The notes below the pieces were generated by a model. The model did not search any database, was not told where the DNA came from, and saw nothing but the letters and a program-made list of their open reading frames with translations. Shown piece after piece: positions 7,367-14,161 of a stretch of 15,125 bases of DNA. The position numbers and the translations under genes were made by a program. Source of the stretch: UBA4717 sp045536775 (GTDB lineage: Bacteria > Bacillota > Clostridia > Oscillospirales > CAG-272). The stretch spans positions 1-15,125 of the forward strand of contig JAZSOD010000091.1 of NCBI GenBank assembly GCA_045536775.1. Direction: 5' to 3'. How positions within the stretch are numbered: the stretch's first letter is position 1; each line of letters starts with the position of its first letter.

Positions 7367-9325
7367 ATGGCAAGAAAAAAGATCGCACTCGTTAAAATAG
7401 ACAAGGGGCTCGCTCCCTTTGAAGCTGACCTCAGACTCAGAATGAACAACTACGAGAGAAAAAAGAAGGAGCTATTGAAGCTCGCTCCCACCCTCTCGGA
7501 TTTTGCCAACGGTCACCTCTATTACGGTCTTCACAAGACCTCTGACGGCTGGGTATTCAGAGAATGGGCGCCTGCGGCAAGCGAGGCGGCTCTCGTCGGC
7601 GACTTCAACAACTGGGACGAGCATTACGGAATGATGCAAAATCTCGGTAACGGTAATTTCGAGATAAAGCTGCCGCTTGATGCCCTGAAGCACGGACAAA
7701 ATCTCCGTGTCAAGCTCGTATCGGGAGGCAGAGTTCTCGACCGCGTGCCATCCTATATGAACAGAGTCGGACAGAGCTGGGCTGACGGCAGCTTCTGCGG
7801 TCAGGTATGGGACGCTAGCGAAAAATTCAAGTGGACCGACTCGCGCTTCTTTAAGAAAAAGAAGCCCGACACCCCCCTCATCTACGAATGTCACATCGGC
7901 ATTTCAAACGAGGACGAAAGCATCGGCACCTACAACGAATTCACCGAAAAGGTGCTTCCCCGTGTAAAAGAAAACGGCTATAACTGCATACAGATAATGG
8001 CTATTATGGAGCATCCGTACTACGCGTCCTTCGGATATCAGGTGTCAAGCTTTTTCGCACCCTCCTCGCGCTTCGGTACTCCCGAGGAGCTTAAAAACCT
8101 CATCAACACCGCCCACAAAATGGGCATATTCGTGCTTCTTGACATAATCCACTCCCACGCGGCAATAAACGCCGTCGAGGGACTTTCCGAGTTTGACGGA
8201 ACCACCTATCAGTATTTCCACGAGGGTGAGCGCGGCTACCACAGCGCGTGGGGCACACGCCTCTTTAACTACGATAAGAACGAGGTGCTTCACTTCTTAC
8301 TTTCAAACGTCAAGTACTGGATCGAGGAATTCCACTTCGACGGCTTCCGCTTTGACGGAGTTACCTCAATGCTCTACCACAACCACGGTCTCGGAGTAAG
8401 CTTTGATTCCTACGAAAAGTACTTCAGCCTTAACACCGACACCGAGTCGGTGACCTATCTCCAGCTTGCAAATGAGCTTATTCACACGGTAAATCCGAAC
8501 GCCATCACGGTTGCCGAGGATATGAGCGGTATGCCGGGTATGTGTGTACCCATATCCGACGGTGGCATTGGCTTTGACTACCGCTTGTCTATGGGTGTTC
8601 CGGATATGTGGATAAAATACCTCTCAAAAATGCGTGACGAGGACTGGAATATGGACACCCTCTGGTACGAGCTTACCACAAGACGCCCGTTTGAAAAGAA
8701 CATCGGCTACGCAGAGAGCCACGATCAAGCACTCGTCGGCGACAAGACTATTATGTTCTGGCTTGCCGACAAGGAAATGTACTACGCTATGAGCAAGGAC
8801 TCGGAAAGCCATATCATCGACCGCGCAATAGACTACCATAAGGAGATAAGACTCGTGACCGCGACCCTTGCGGGCGAAGGATATCTCAACTTTATGGGCA
8901 ACGAGTTCGGTCACCCCGAGTGGATAGACTTCCCCCGAGAGGGTAACGGCGACTCGGGCAAGTACGCGCGCCGTCAGTGGAGTCTTGTGGACAACCCCGA
9001 CCTCAAATACGAGTATCTTAACAAATTTGATAACGCGATGATAAAGCTTATCAAAAAGCACCCCGTTTTATCGTCCGTTCCCGAGCTTATCTCCACTCAC
9101 AACGATAACAAGACCCTCGCTTACAAGCGCGGCGGACTCATTTTCCTCTTCAACTTTAACGGCGCCGCGCCTCAAAGCTTTACTCTCCCCCTCGCCGACA
9201 ACGGCTACCGTACGCTTCTCTACACCGACTCGCCCTCGTTTGGCGGCAGAAGCAGAAGCACACCGAGAGTATCGGGCAGTGTCATCCTCCCTCCGAGGTG
9301 CGCCATCGTGCTTGAAGCAAAATAA
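7367..9325 (+). CDS. glgB: 1,4-alpha-glucan branching enzyme, eukaryotic-like GH13_8 type
   Basis: A 652-aa cytoplasmic enzyme that moves short alpha-1,4-glucan chains onto alpha-1,6 positions during glycogen synthesis. Residues about 50-140 are a CBM48-like N-terminal domain (FREWAP, VGDFNNWD). The GH13 barrel follows: YECHIGIS (173-180), region I DIIHSH (259-264), GFRFDGVTS with nucleophile Asp330, AEDMSGMP with acid/base Glu384, and SHDQALVGD with Asp453. GNEFGHPEWIDFPREGN (511-527) is typical of the GBE1-like branch, distinct from the enteric GlgB layout. A beta-sandwich domain ends the protein. The ATG at 7367 has AAAGGA seven bases upstream. The frame is open further upstream to a TTG at 7241, but that lies in the promoter. 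No other glycogen genes are beside it. Confidence 0.93.
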   Translation: MARKKIALVKIDKGLAPFEADLRLRMNNYERKKKELLKLAPTLSDFANGHLYYGLHKTSDGWVFREWAPAASEAALVGDFNNWDEHYGMMQNLGNGNFEIKLPLDALKHGQNLRVKLVSGGRVLDRVPSYMNRVGQSWADGSFCGQVWDASEKFKWTDSRFFKKKKPDTPLIYECHIGISNEDESIGTYNEFTEKVLPRVKENGYNCIQIMAIMEHPYYASFGYQVSSFFAPSSRFGTPEELKNLINTAHKMGIFVLLDIIHSHAAINAVEGLSEFDGTTYQYFHEGERGYHSAWGTRLFNYDKNEVLHFLLSNVKYWIEEFHFDGFRFDGVTSMLYHNHGLGVSFDSYEKYFSLNTDTESVTYLQLANELIHTVNPNAITVAEDMSGMPGMCVPISDGGIGFDYRLSMGVPDMWIKYLSKMRDEDWNMDTLWYELTTRRPFEKNIGYAESHDQALVGDKTIMFWLADKEMYYAMSKDSESHIIDRAIDYHKEIRLVTATLAGEGYLNFMGNEFGHPEWIDFPREGNGDSGKYARRQWSLVDNPDLKYEYLNKFDNAMIKLIKKHPVLSSVPELISTHNDNKTLAYKRGGLIFLFNFNGAAPQSFTLPLADNGYRTLLYTDSPSFGGRSRSTPRVSGSVILPPRCAIVLEAK

Positions 9326-9346
9326 TCACGTTTAATATCCCGTGCG

Positions 9347-9352
9347 TATAAT
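9347..9352 (+). promoter_or_regulatory. Possible -10 box before the DUF2974 gene
   Basis: A perfect TATAAT lies 27 bases before the start codon at 9380, but no good -35 hexamer is found at the right distance. The 54-base gap after glgB has no terminator. The downstream gene may use this box, read-through from glgB, or both. Confidence 0.3.
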
Positions 9353-9379
9353 GTTAACATCACTGTACGGAGAGATTCT

Positions 9380-10471
9380 ATGAACAACATTTCAAATTAC
9401 CTTGATTGGAGAGGCGACCTCTCGATAAATACCGACGGCTTTAACGAGATCGACAACCTTGTTTTGTCGGTTATCGCGTATATGGATTTCAACAACGTCG
9501 TTCCCACGGACGCGGGCGAAGGCGGCATAACCCTGAGTGATGCGGTCAAGCGTCTGTGTGAGCTCAAGATGGACCATCAGGATCTCGGTCTTATGATGCC
9601 CGACCTGACTAACGATTTTGTAAAACGCGCCGCCAAAACCCGCCGATTCGGAGAAATAAAGCTTTATTCATACGTCGACAAAATAGACGAGCAGCTTGAA
9701 ATGCAGTTTTCGGCAATCACGTTTCTGCTTCCCGACAAGAGCCTGTTCGTAGCTTTCCGCGGAACAGACGATACGCTCGTCGGTTGGAAGGAAAACTTCA
9801 ATATGAGCTTTGCCTCTCCCGTTCCCGCACAGGTTGCGGCGGTGGAGTATTTACTTGATATCGCGTACTCTATGAGAGGGCGTATCCGTATAGGCGGTCA
9901 CTCCAAGGGCGGTAATCTCGCTATATGGGCGGCGGTAAATGCGCCCGTAAGAGTGCAGAGACGCATTGTCGGCGCTTACAACAACGACGGTCCCGGATTT
10001 GAAGAAAAGATCACCGAGCGTGCCGAATACAAGGCCATCGCCGACAGGCTTTTTACATTCGTTCCCGAATCCTCGGTGGTGGGTATGCTGCTCGAGCACA
10101 CCGAGGACTACGAGGTGGTGAAAAGCTCACAGACCGCACTTTTTCAACACGATCCGTTTTCCTGGAAGCTGCTCGGCACCGAGTTTATAAAGGCTCCCGA
10201 CCGTTCGAGCTTCAGCAAGCACACTGACACCGCGCTCAGAGGTTGGATAAGCTCGCTCTCCCCCGAGGAAAGACAGCATTCGACCGAGGTGCTTTTCAGT
10301 ATTCTTGAGTCGACGGGCGCAAAAACCCTGTCTGACATCACCGACGGTAAGCTCAAGAGCCTCAGCACCATACTGAAATCGCTCAATACAGTTGACAAGA
10401 AAACCAAAGACAATCTGTTTTTACTTGTACGCAAAATGCTTGAGCTTGATAAGATTTCGTTCTGGAAATAG
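9380..10471 (+). CDS. DUF2974 (Mbeg1-like) alpha/beta-hydrolase protein
   Basis: A 363-aa protein of the DUF2974 family, whose fold resembles lipases; its true substrate is not established. The first 10 residues (NYLDWRGD) and the pattern FRGTDDTLVGWKENF (126-140) are family hallmarks. GGHSKGGN (172-179) is the nucleophile elbow with Ser175, and NNDGPGF (201-207) follows. No signal peptide is seen, so it should be cytoplasmic. GGAGAG stands six bases before the ATG. It follows glgB by 54 bases on the same strand and ends at a strong terminator, so the two may share transcripts, but a link to glycogen metabolism is not shown. Length and key residues are normal. Confidence 0.85.
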   Translation: MNNISNYLDWRGDLSINTDGFNEIDNLVLSVIAYMDFNNVVPTDAGEGGITLSDAVKRLCELKMDHQDLGLMMPDLTNDFVKRAAKTRRFGEIKLYSYVDKIDEQLEMQFSAITFLLPDKSLFVAFRGTDDTLVGWKENFNMSFASPVPAQVAAVEYLLDIAYSMRGRIRIGGHSKGGNLAIWAAVNAPVRVQRRIVGAYNNDGPGFEEKITERAEYKAIADRLFTFVPESSVVGMLLEHTEDYEVVKSSQTALFQHDPFSWKLLGTEFIKAPDRSSFSKHTDTALRGWISSLSPEERQHSTEVLFSILESTGAKTLSDITDGKLKSLSTILKSLNTVDKKTKDNLFLLVRKMLELDKISFWK

Positions 10472-10474
10472 AAA

Positions 10475-10516
10475 AAGCGTAGCGATTTATACTTTTCGCT
10501 ACGCTTAATTTTTTTT
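10475..10516 (+). terminator. Bidirectional Rho-independent terminator
   Basis: A perfect 11-bp stem, AAGCGTAGCGA (10475-10485) with TCGCTACGCTT (10496-10506), has a 10-base loop and is followed by eight T (10509-10516). On the minus strand five T follow the same stem. It can therefore end transcripts of the DUF2974 gene and of the convergent DUF559/deacetylase genes. Confidence 0.9.
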
Positions 10517-10539
10517 GTACAATCATCATTTACACTAAT

Positions 10540-10597
10540 CAGCCTTCTCCAGTGGGAGAAGGTGGCACGAGCTTTGCGAGTGACGGATGAGGTGTTT
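10540..10597 (+). repeat. Palindromic REP-like repeat, left copy of the DUF559 cassette
   Basis: It begins CAGCCTTCTCC-AGTG-GGAGAAGG, an 8-bp hairpin with a 4-base loop, then a second imperfect hairpin (GGCACGAGCTTTGCGAGTGACG), then GGATGAGG and a T-rich tail. The same order is found in opposite orientation at 10972-11025. The DUF559 stop codon (10600-10598) directly abuts this copy. Confidence 0.8.
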
Positions 10598-10969
10598 TCA
10601 CAACGGTTTCAAATCACTATATTCCAAGCCAAAATGTCTTAAAATATCTTCCGTTACCGATTTGAAGCTTTTGTGTATATTTTCGTTAGTATACCTCAAT
10701 ACCTCAATTCCCCATTCACCAAGGTCTTTATCTCTTTTCGCATCTGCCAATTTATGTTCCGGCAACAGATGTTGTCTTCCGTCAATCTCTATAACTGTCT
10801 TTTTTTCTGCAATATAAAAATCAACTATATAATTCTCGATGTTATGCTGTCGCCTTACGTTAAAAGGCAATCTCTTCAAAAAGTCATACCAGAGATGCTT
10901 TTCCTCTGGAGTCATATTTTTTCGAAGAGTTTTAGCATTGAACACAAGATTTTTGTTATACGGAATCAT
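10598..10969 (-). CDS. DUF559 nuclease-like protein (Vsr/PD-(D/E)XK fold)
   Basis: A 123-aa protein of the DUF559 family, related in fold to very-short-patch repair endonucleases. The N-terminus (PYNKNLVFNAKTLRKNMT) is the usual one for the family. The core shows Asp50 (IVDF), Glu61 and Asp63 (VIEIDG), and Gln66-His67, as expected for a metal-dependent nuclease-like site. Its cellular role is not established. The ATG at 10969 is chosen because GAGGAG lies six bases upstream; a GTG at 10987 is in frame but lies inside the flanking repeat, upstream of that ribosome site. The gene is framed by two inverted copies of a palindromic repeat and follows a deacetylase gene, which suggests a small mobile cassette. 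Length is normal and no damage is visible. Confidence 0.85.
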   Translation of the reverse strand: MIPYNKNLVFNAKTLRKNMTPEEKHLWYDFLKRLPFNVRRQHNIENYIVDFYIAEKKTVIEIDGRQHLLPEHKLADAKRDKDLGEWGIEVLRYTNENIHKSFKSVTEDILRHFGLEYSDLKPL

Positions 10970-10971
10970 TC

Positions 10972-11025
10972 GAAACTCCTCATCCACCGCTATCGCGGTC
11001 CCCCTTCTCCCTCAGGAGAAGGCTG
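10972..11025 (-). repeat. Palindromic REP-like repeat, right copy of the DUF559 cassette
   Basis: Read on the minus strand it begins CAGCCTTCTCC-TGAG-GGAGAAGG, then a second hairpin (ACCGCGATAGCGGT) and GGATGAGGAGTTTC. It matches the left copy in both conserved ends but differs in the middle hairpin. Its GAGGAG end serves as the ribosome site of the DUF559 gene. Its outer edge lies two bases from the TAG stop of the deacetylase at 11028. Confidence 0.8.
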
Positions 11026-11027
11026 TC

Positions 11028-11837
11028 CTATATCTTCGTGACTCCGGGCTTCAGCTCGACGGTCTCACCGTCAACGCTAAGCCACACGGTCACGGCACTC
11101 GGGTTTGTGAACATTCTTCTGTTTGCCGAAATTTCAATTCTCGAGAGCGCCGTGCAGTAATCGTAAAGCTCAATGCTGGTCGCAGACCATATTTTGTCGC
11201 TGTTTTCGCCTGCCTTTTTGCAAAAAGCCTCAAGCATGTCCCATGAGCATTTCGGATTTTCTCCGAGGTACGCCCACGAGTGTCCCACTACGTAAAGCAC
11301 CATAAGATCTCGCCCCTGCCTTGCAAGCATTTCGTCAAGCTTTTCGGGTATTCCCCGCGCGTGCGACATTGTGGGATGCCAAGCCGTAAAGCGCTCGGGA
11401 AGCTTAAATTTATATGTCGACGCGCCAGTTCTCGCGTACTTTACGTCAAGCGCTTCGAGTACACTCTCCGCCTGCTCGTTATAGGTGCCGTAGGGGTACG
11501 CGAGTCCGCGTATAGGATAGCCTGCAAGCTCCTCAAGCACCTCCTTATCGCGCTGCACCTGATAAACCACCTCAGCCCTCGGCAAAAGCTGAAGCTGAGC
11601 GTGAGAGTAGGTGTGCATTGCTATCTCGTGTCCCGAGTACATTTCGCGGAGCTCGGGAAGCATATCCGCGTACTTTCCGCCGGGAACGTAGTTATAGCCG
11701 CACAAGTGAAAAGTTCCTTTTATTCCATTCTTGTTGAATATATTGATAAGCTGCTTATCGCCCTCGATATTACCGTCGTCATAGCTCATTATTAGGGCTT
11801 TTGATTTTCCGTCCTTGAAAAGATTAAGTATTGCCAT
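11028..11837 (-). CDS. NodB-type polysaccharide deacetylase, second of a pair
   Basis: A 269-aa carbohydrate esterase family 4-like protein. Motif 1 SYDDG (Asp20, Asp21) and motif 2 HTYSH (His75, His79) supply the metal ligands and catalytic Asp. AYPYGTYN (113-120) is motif 3-like and VVGHSW with His186 is motif 5-like. The C-terminal 40 residues form a small conserved tail that ends ELKPGVTKI. No signal peptide precedes the NodB domain, so it is predicted to be cytoplasmic, unlike peptidoglycan or chitin deacetylases; the substrate is unknown. It begins 12 bases after the upstream paralogue stops. The only nearby ribosome site, AAGGAG, overlaps that stop and is 15 bases from the ATG, so translational coupling is likely. 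The TAG stop abuts the DUF559 cassette. Confidence 0.85.
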   Translation of the reverse strand: MAILNLFKDGKSKALIMSYDDGNIEGDKQLINIFNKNGIKGTFHLCGYNYVPGGKYADMLPELREMYSGHEIAMHTYSHAQLQLLPRAEVVYQVQRDKEVLEELAGYPIRGLAYPYGTYNEQAESVLEALDVKYARTGASTYKFKLPERFTAWHPTMSHARGIPEKLDEMLARQGRDLMVLYVVGHSWAYLGENPKCSWDMLEAFCKKAGENSDKIWSATSIELYDYCTALSRIEISANRRMFTNPSAVTVWLSVDGETVELKPGVTKI

Positions 11838-11849
11838 TTTACTTTACCA

Positions 11850-12683
11850 TCACTCCTTGTCCCAATCTATGATAGTAACGCCGGGCTTTAGCTCGTGCGG
11901 GACCTCGTCTATCGCCATCCATACGGATATGTTGCTCGGATTGTAGAACATTTTTCTCTCGTAGGATATCTCAATTCTCTTCATCGCCATCCAGTAATCG
12001 TAAAGCTCGATATTGGTAGCACACCAAAGCTTGTCCCTGTACTCGTATGCCTTTTGACAGAATTCTTCCATTTCCTCCCACGTACGCTTGGGGGTAAGGT
12101 TATCGAACTCGTATGAATGACCATAAACGTAGAGAATAGCGAGGTCGCGGCGCTCCTTCGACTCTACCATATTCACAAGACTGTCAAGAATGGGACCGTT
12201 ATGGTGGTAGTTCGGATGCCACTCGGTAAATCTTTCGGGAAAATAACGGGAGTCGGTGGGTTTGCCTGCTCTCGAATACTTGACGCCGAGCATGTCCAGC
12301 ACCCCGATAAGCTCATCGTTGAACGCGCCGAAGGTATACGCCATTCCGCGAACGGGATAGTCGGTCAATGTTTCGAGCACCTGCTTGCACTTTTGGAGCT
12401 CGTATATCATTTCTTCTCTCGGGAGTCTGCTGTGATAAGGATGACGATAGCCGTGTATCGCGATCTCGTGTCCGCGGTAAAGCTCTCTTATCTCGTCCTT
12501 TATATCTGCGTATTTTCCGCCCTCGTCATACTTTGCGCCGTTTAAGTTAAATGTACCCTTGACTCCGTACTTATTGAATATTTCGATGAGGTGTCTGTCG
12601 CCCTCGAGTACTCCGTCGTCGTAGCTCATTGTAAGCGCGTTTATTTTTCCGTCCTTGAGAAGTCGTCTGAGTCGCATAGTCAT
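11850..12683 (-). CDS. NodB-type polysaccharide deacetylase, first of a pair
   Basis: A 277-aa paralogue of the gene downstream, alike along its whole length. Motif 1 SYDDG has Asp22 and Asp23, and motif 2 HGYRH has His77 and His81. Motif 3 reads AYTFG (115-119), where the usual proline is replaced by threonine, so substrate or activity may differ from the second copy. YVYGHS with His189 follows. The tail ends ELKPGVTIIDWDKE and matches the paralogue. No signal peptide is present. Two ATG codons (residues 1 and 3) are possible; GGAAAGGG lies upstream and suits either. The gene heads a two-gene unit driven by a clear promoter. The two copies probably arose by tandem duplication and then diverged. 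Confidence 0.85.
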   Translation of the reverse strand: MTMRLRRLLKDGKINALTMSYDDGVLEGDRHLIEIFNKYGVKGTFNLNGAKYDEGGKYADIKDEIRELYRGHEIAIHGYRHPYHSRLPREEMIYELQKCKQVLETLTDYPVRGMAYTFGAFNDELIGVLDMLGVKYSRAGKPTDSRYFPERFTEWHPNYHHNGPILDSLVNMVESKERRDLAILYVYGHSYEFDNLTPKRTWEEMEEFCQKAYEYRDKLWCATNIELYDYWMAMKRIEISYERKMFYNPSNISVWMAIDEVPHELKPGVTIIDWDKE

Positions 12684-12723
12684 TCCCTTTCCTTGCTCCG
12701 CAAAAAAACGCGGCTTTTTTATA

Positions 12724-12751
12724 ATTTTAACACATTTCAGAGAAATTGCAA
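12724..12751 (-). promoter_or_regulatory. Promoter of the deacetylase pair
   Basis: On the minus strand TTGCAA (12751-12746) and TAAAAT (12729-12724) are 16 bases apart, and TGT just before the -10 box gives an extended -10. The short leader carries a small CCGC/GCGG hairpin (12698-12713) just ahead of the ribosome site. Confidence 0.6.
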
Positions 12752-12786
12752 TACGCTTTCATAAACTTTTTCGCACAAACGGGATA

Positions 12787-12816
12787 TTGACACGTCTTTC
12801 GGGGAATTACTAACGT
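12787..12816 (+). promoter_or_regulatory. Possible promoter of spoVAC
   Basis: A perfect TTGACA (12787-12792) is followed after 18 bases by a weak TAACGT (12811-12816). spoVA genes are normally read by forespore sigma G. ATTACTA (12806-12812) resembles a sigma G -10 element, but the upstream box is at a poor distance. Which sigma factor is used cannot be settled here. Confidence 0.35.
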
Positions 12817-12842
12817 ATAGATTATTGAAACGGAGATAAATA

Positions 12843-13286
12843 ATGAACCTCAGCGACAAGGAATACAAAAAATACGCCGAGAAAAAAGCAAAAAAGTCCA
12901 ATCTCGCCACAGATTGCGTAAACGCATTCTGGACGGGCGGTCTCATCTGCCTTATCGGCGAAATTCTGCACACACTTTATATCCCTCTCGGACTCGGAGT
13001 CAAAAACACGTCGGGGCTTGTTTCGGTAACGCTTATCTTTCTCGCGGTGCTTCTGACGGGGCTCAACGTGTTTGACAAGATAGCCAAATTTGCGGGCGCA
13101 GGAACTCTCGTTCCAATAACGGGCTTTGCAAACGCAGTCGCCTCCCCCGCCATTGACACCAAAGCAGAAGGGTTCATCCTCGGTGTCGGCGCAAAGATGT
13201 TTACAATAGCTGGCCCCGTAATTCTCTACGGCACGGTGGCAAGCGTGGTGTACGGGGTTATTTATTGGATAACAACTTTATTCTAA
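12843..13286 (+). CDS. spoVAC: Stage V sporulation protein AC
   Basis: A 147-aa membrane protein of the SpoVAC/SpoVAE family. In Bacillus, SpoVAC is a mechanosensitive-type channel in the spore inner membrane that serves dipicolinic acid passage. The lysine-rich start (residues 9-18) is followed by membrane segments near 27-47, 57-77, 80-102 and 117-146, with the family patterns FWTGGLICLIGE (29-40) and GFANAVASPAID (94-105). Length is normal. GGAG stands seven bases before the ATG. In most sporeformers spoVAC, spoVAD and spoVAE follow each other tightly; here spoVAD is 90 bases away, behind a terminator, and is itself interrupted. spoVAE is not in the window. The gene itself appears intact. 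Confidence 0.93.
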   Translation: MNLSDKEYKKYAEKKAKKSNLATDCVNAFWTGGLICLIGEILHTLYIPLGLGVKNTSGLVSVTLIFLAVLLTGLNVFDKIAKFAGAGTLVPITGFANAVASPAIDTKAEGFILGVGAKMFTIAGPVILYGTVASVVYGVIYWITTLF

Positions 13287-13289
13287 AGC

Positions 13290-13320
13290 AAAAAGCCCGA
13301 CCTCAAGGTCGGGCTTTTTT
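13290..13320 (+). terminator. Rho-independent terminator after spoVAC
   Basis: A perfect 12-bp stem, AAAAGCCCGACC (13291-13302) with GGTCGGGCTTTT (13307-13318), has a TCAA loop and a run of T. It lies three bases after the spoVAC stop, between spoVAC and spoVAD. The flanking A run makes it potentially bidirectional. Confidence 0.92.
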
Positions 13321-13376
13321 GTATATTTCCTGCATTTATGCAAATGCTATTAGAAACATCCTTATTTGGAGGAAAA

Positions 13377-14009
13377 ATGAGAATAATAAAATTACAAAGC
13401 ACTCCCGCTATCAAGTACGCAGTGAGTGTTGTCGGCAAAAAGGAGCACGACGGGCCTCTCGGAGAGTTGTTTGACCTCTGCGACGAAACCGACACCTTTG
13501 ACGCTGACACGTGGGAGAAGTCCGAAAGTGAGATGCAACGGATAGCTCTCGACACGGCTCTCACTCGCTCGGGTCTGTCGGCATCCGACGTCGGCGCGCT
13601 TTTTGCGGGCGACCTTATGAATCAGTGTACGAGCTCGTCCTACGGTCTTGCAAATTTCGACATTCCCTACTTTGGTCTCTACGGTGCCTGCTCGACCTGT
13701 GCCGAATCGCTTATACTTTCGTCAATGCTCGTTGACTCGGGCAAGTTCAAAAGCGCCGCCGCGGTATGCTCGTCGCACAACTGCAGCGCTGAGCGTCAGT
13801 TCCGTTTTCCTCTCGAGTACGGCGGCCAGCGCACTCCAACGTCCCAGTGGACCGTGACGGGTGCAGGCGCCTTTATTCTCGGTGAGAGCGACGGCGTGAA
13901 TCCGAAAATTACCGCGGTGATGCCCGGCAAGGTGGTGGACCGCGGCATCAGCGACGTCAACAATATGGGCGCGGCGATGGCTCCTGTAAGTGTTAAACTA
14001 ACACCATAA
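13377..14009 (+). pseudogene. spoVAD: SpoVAD, 5' part only; interrupted after codon 203
   Basis: SpoVAD is a thiolase-like protein of about 340 aa that binds dipicolinic acid and aids its uptake into the forespore. The ATG at 13377 has GGAGG four bases upstream. Residues 1-203 match the family clearly: KKEHDGPLGELFD (21-33), GACSTCAES with Cys105 (103-111), SSHNCSAERQFRFPLEYGGQ (132-151), and VNNMGAAMAP (194-203). From base 13986 the homology stops: seven unrelated codons (VSVKLTP) lead to TAA at 14007-14009. About 40% of the protein, including the C-terminal thiolase half, is missing. The sequence beyond is AT-richer and carries inverted repeats and unrelated genes. Either an element has inserted here, possibly one that excises during sporulation, or the contig is chimeric. 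The remaining 5' part shows no damage. Confidence 0.88.
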
Positions 14010-14077
14010 GGCGATGTGCTAAATCTCTACAATTTATGCGTGTTTGCGACGATTTTTGTATTTGGAGGTGTTAGTTT
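13990..14077. repeat. Inverted repeats near the spoVAD junction
   Basis: GTGTTA-AAC-TAACAC (13990-14004) is a perfect 6-bp palindrome with a 3-base spacer. Its right part AAACTAACACC (13995-14005) is repeated in inverse as GGTGTTAGTTT (14067-14077), 61 bases further on. Such arrays can be recombinase arm or core sites, or the ends of an element. That role is an inference. Confidence 0.6.
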
Positions 14078-14095
14078 TTTAAACTATAATTTTTC

Positions 14096-14127
14096 AAAAA
14101 ACACAATCGCTGAGGTTGTGTTTTTTT
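14096..14127 (+). terminator. Terminator ahead of the 222-aa gene
   Basis: AAAAAACACAA (14096-14106) pairs with TTGTGTTTTTT (14116-14126) across a 9-base loop and ends in a run of T. No complete gene lies just upstream on the plus strand, so it may insulate the element from spoVAD transcription or act as a leader attenuator. Confidence 0.65.
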
Positions 14128-14161
14128 GTACCCAAAAATCAAAAAATACAGGAGGCTTTTT

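Noticed and set aside
10540..11025. Palindromic repeats as a CRISPR array
   Set aside because: Only two copies in opposite orientation with a gene between them; no regular spacers and no cas genes.
11838..11852. Tiny ATG-GTA-AAG-TAA frame between the deacetylases
   Set aside because: Only three codons, and two bases from AAGGAG, which is too close to start translation. It is more likely part of a coupling spacer.
12698..12720. CCGC/GCGG hairpin with T run, read as a plus-strand terminator
   Set aside because: The stem is only 4 bp and no plus-strand gene lies upstream. On the minus strand it falls in the deacetylase leader.
14126..14161. TTG start extending the 222-aa protein
   Set aside because: The codon lies in the T run of a terminator and lacks a ribosome site, whereas AGGAGG precedes the ATG at 14162.
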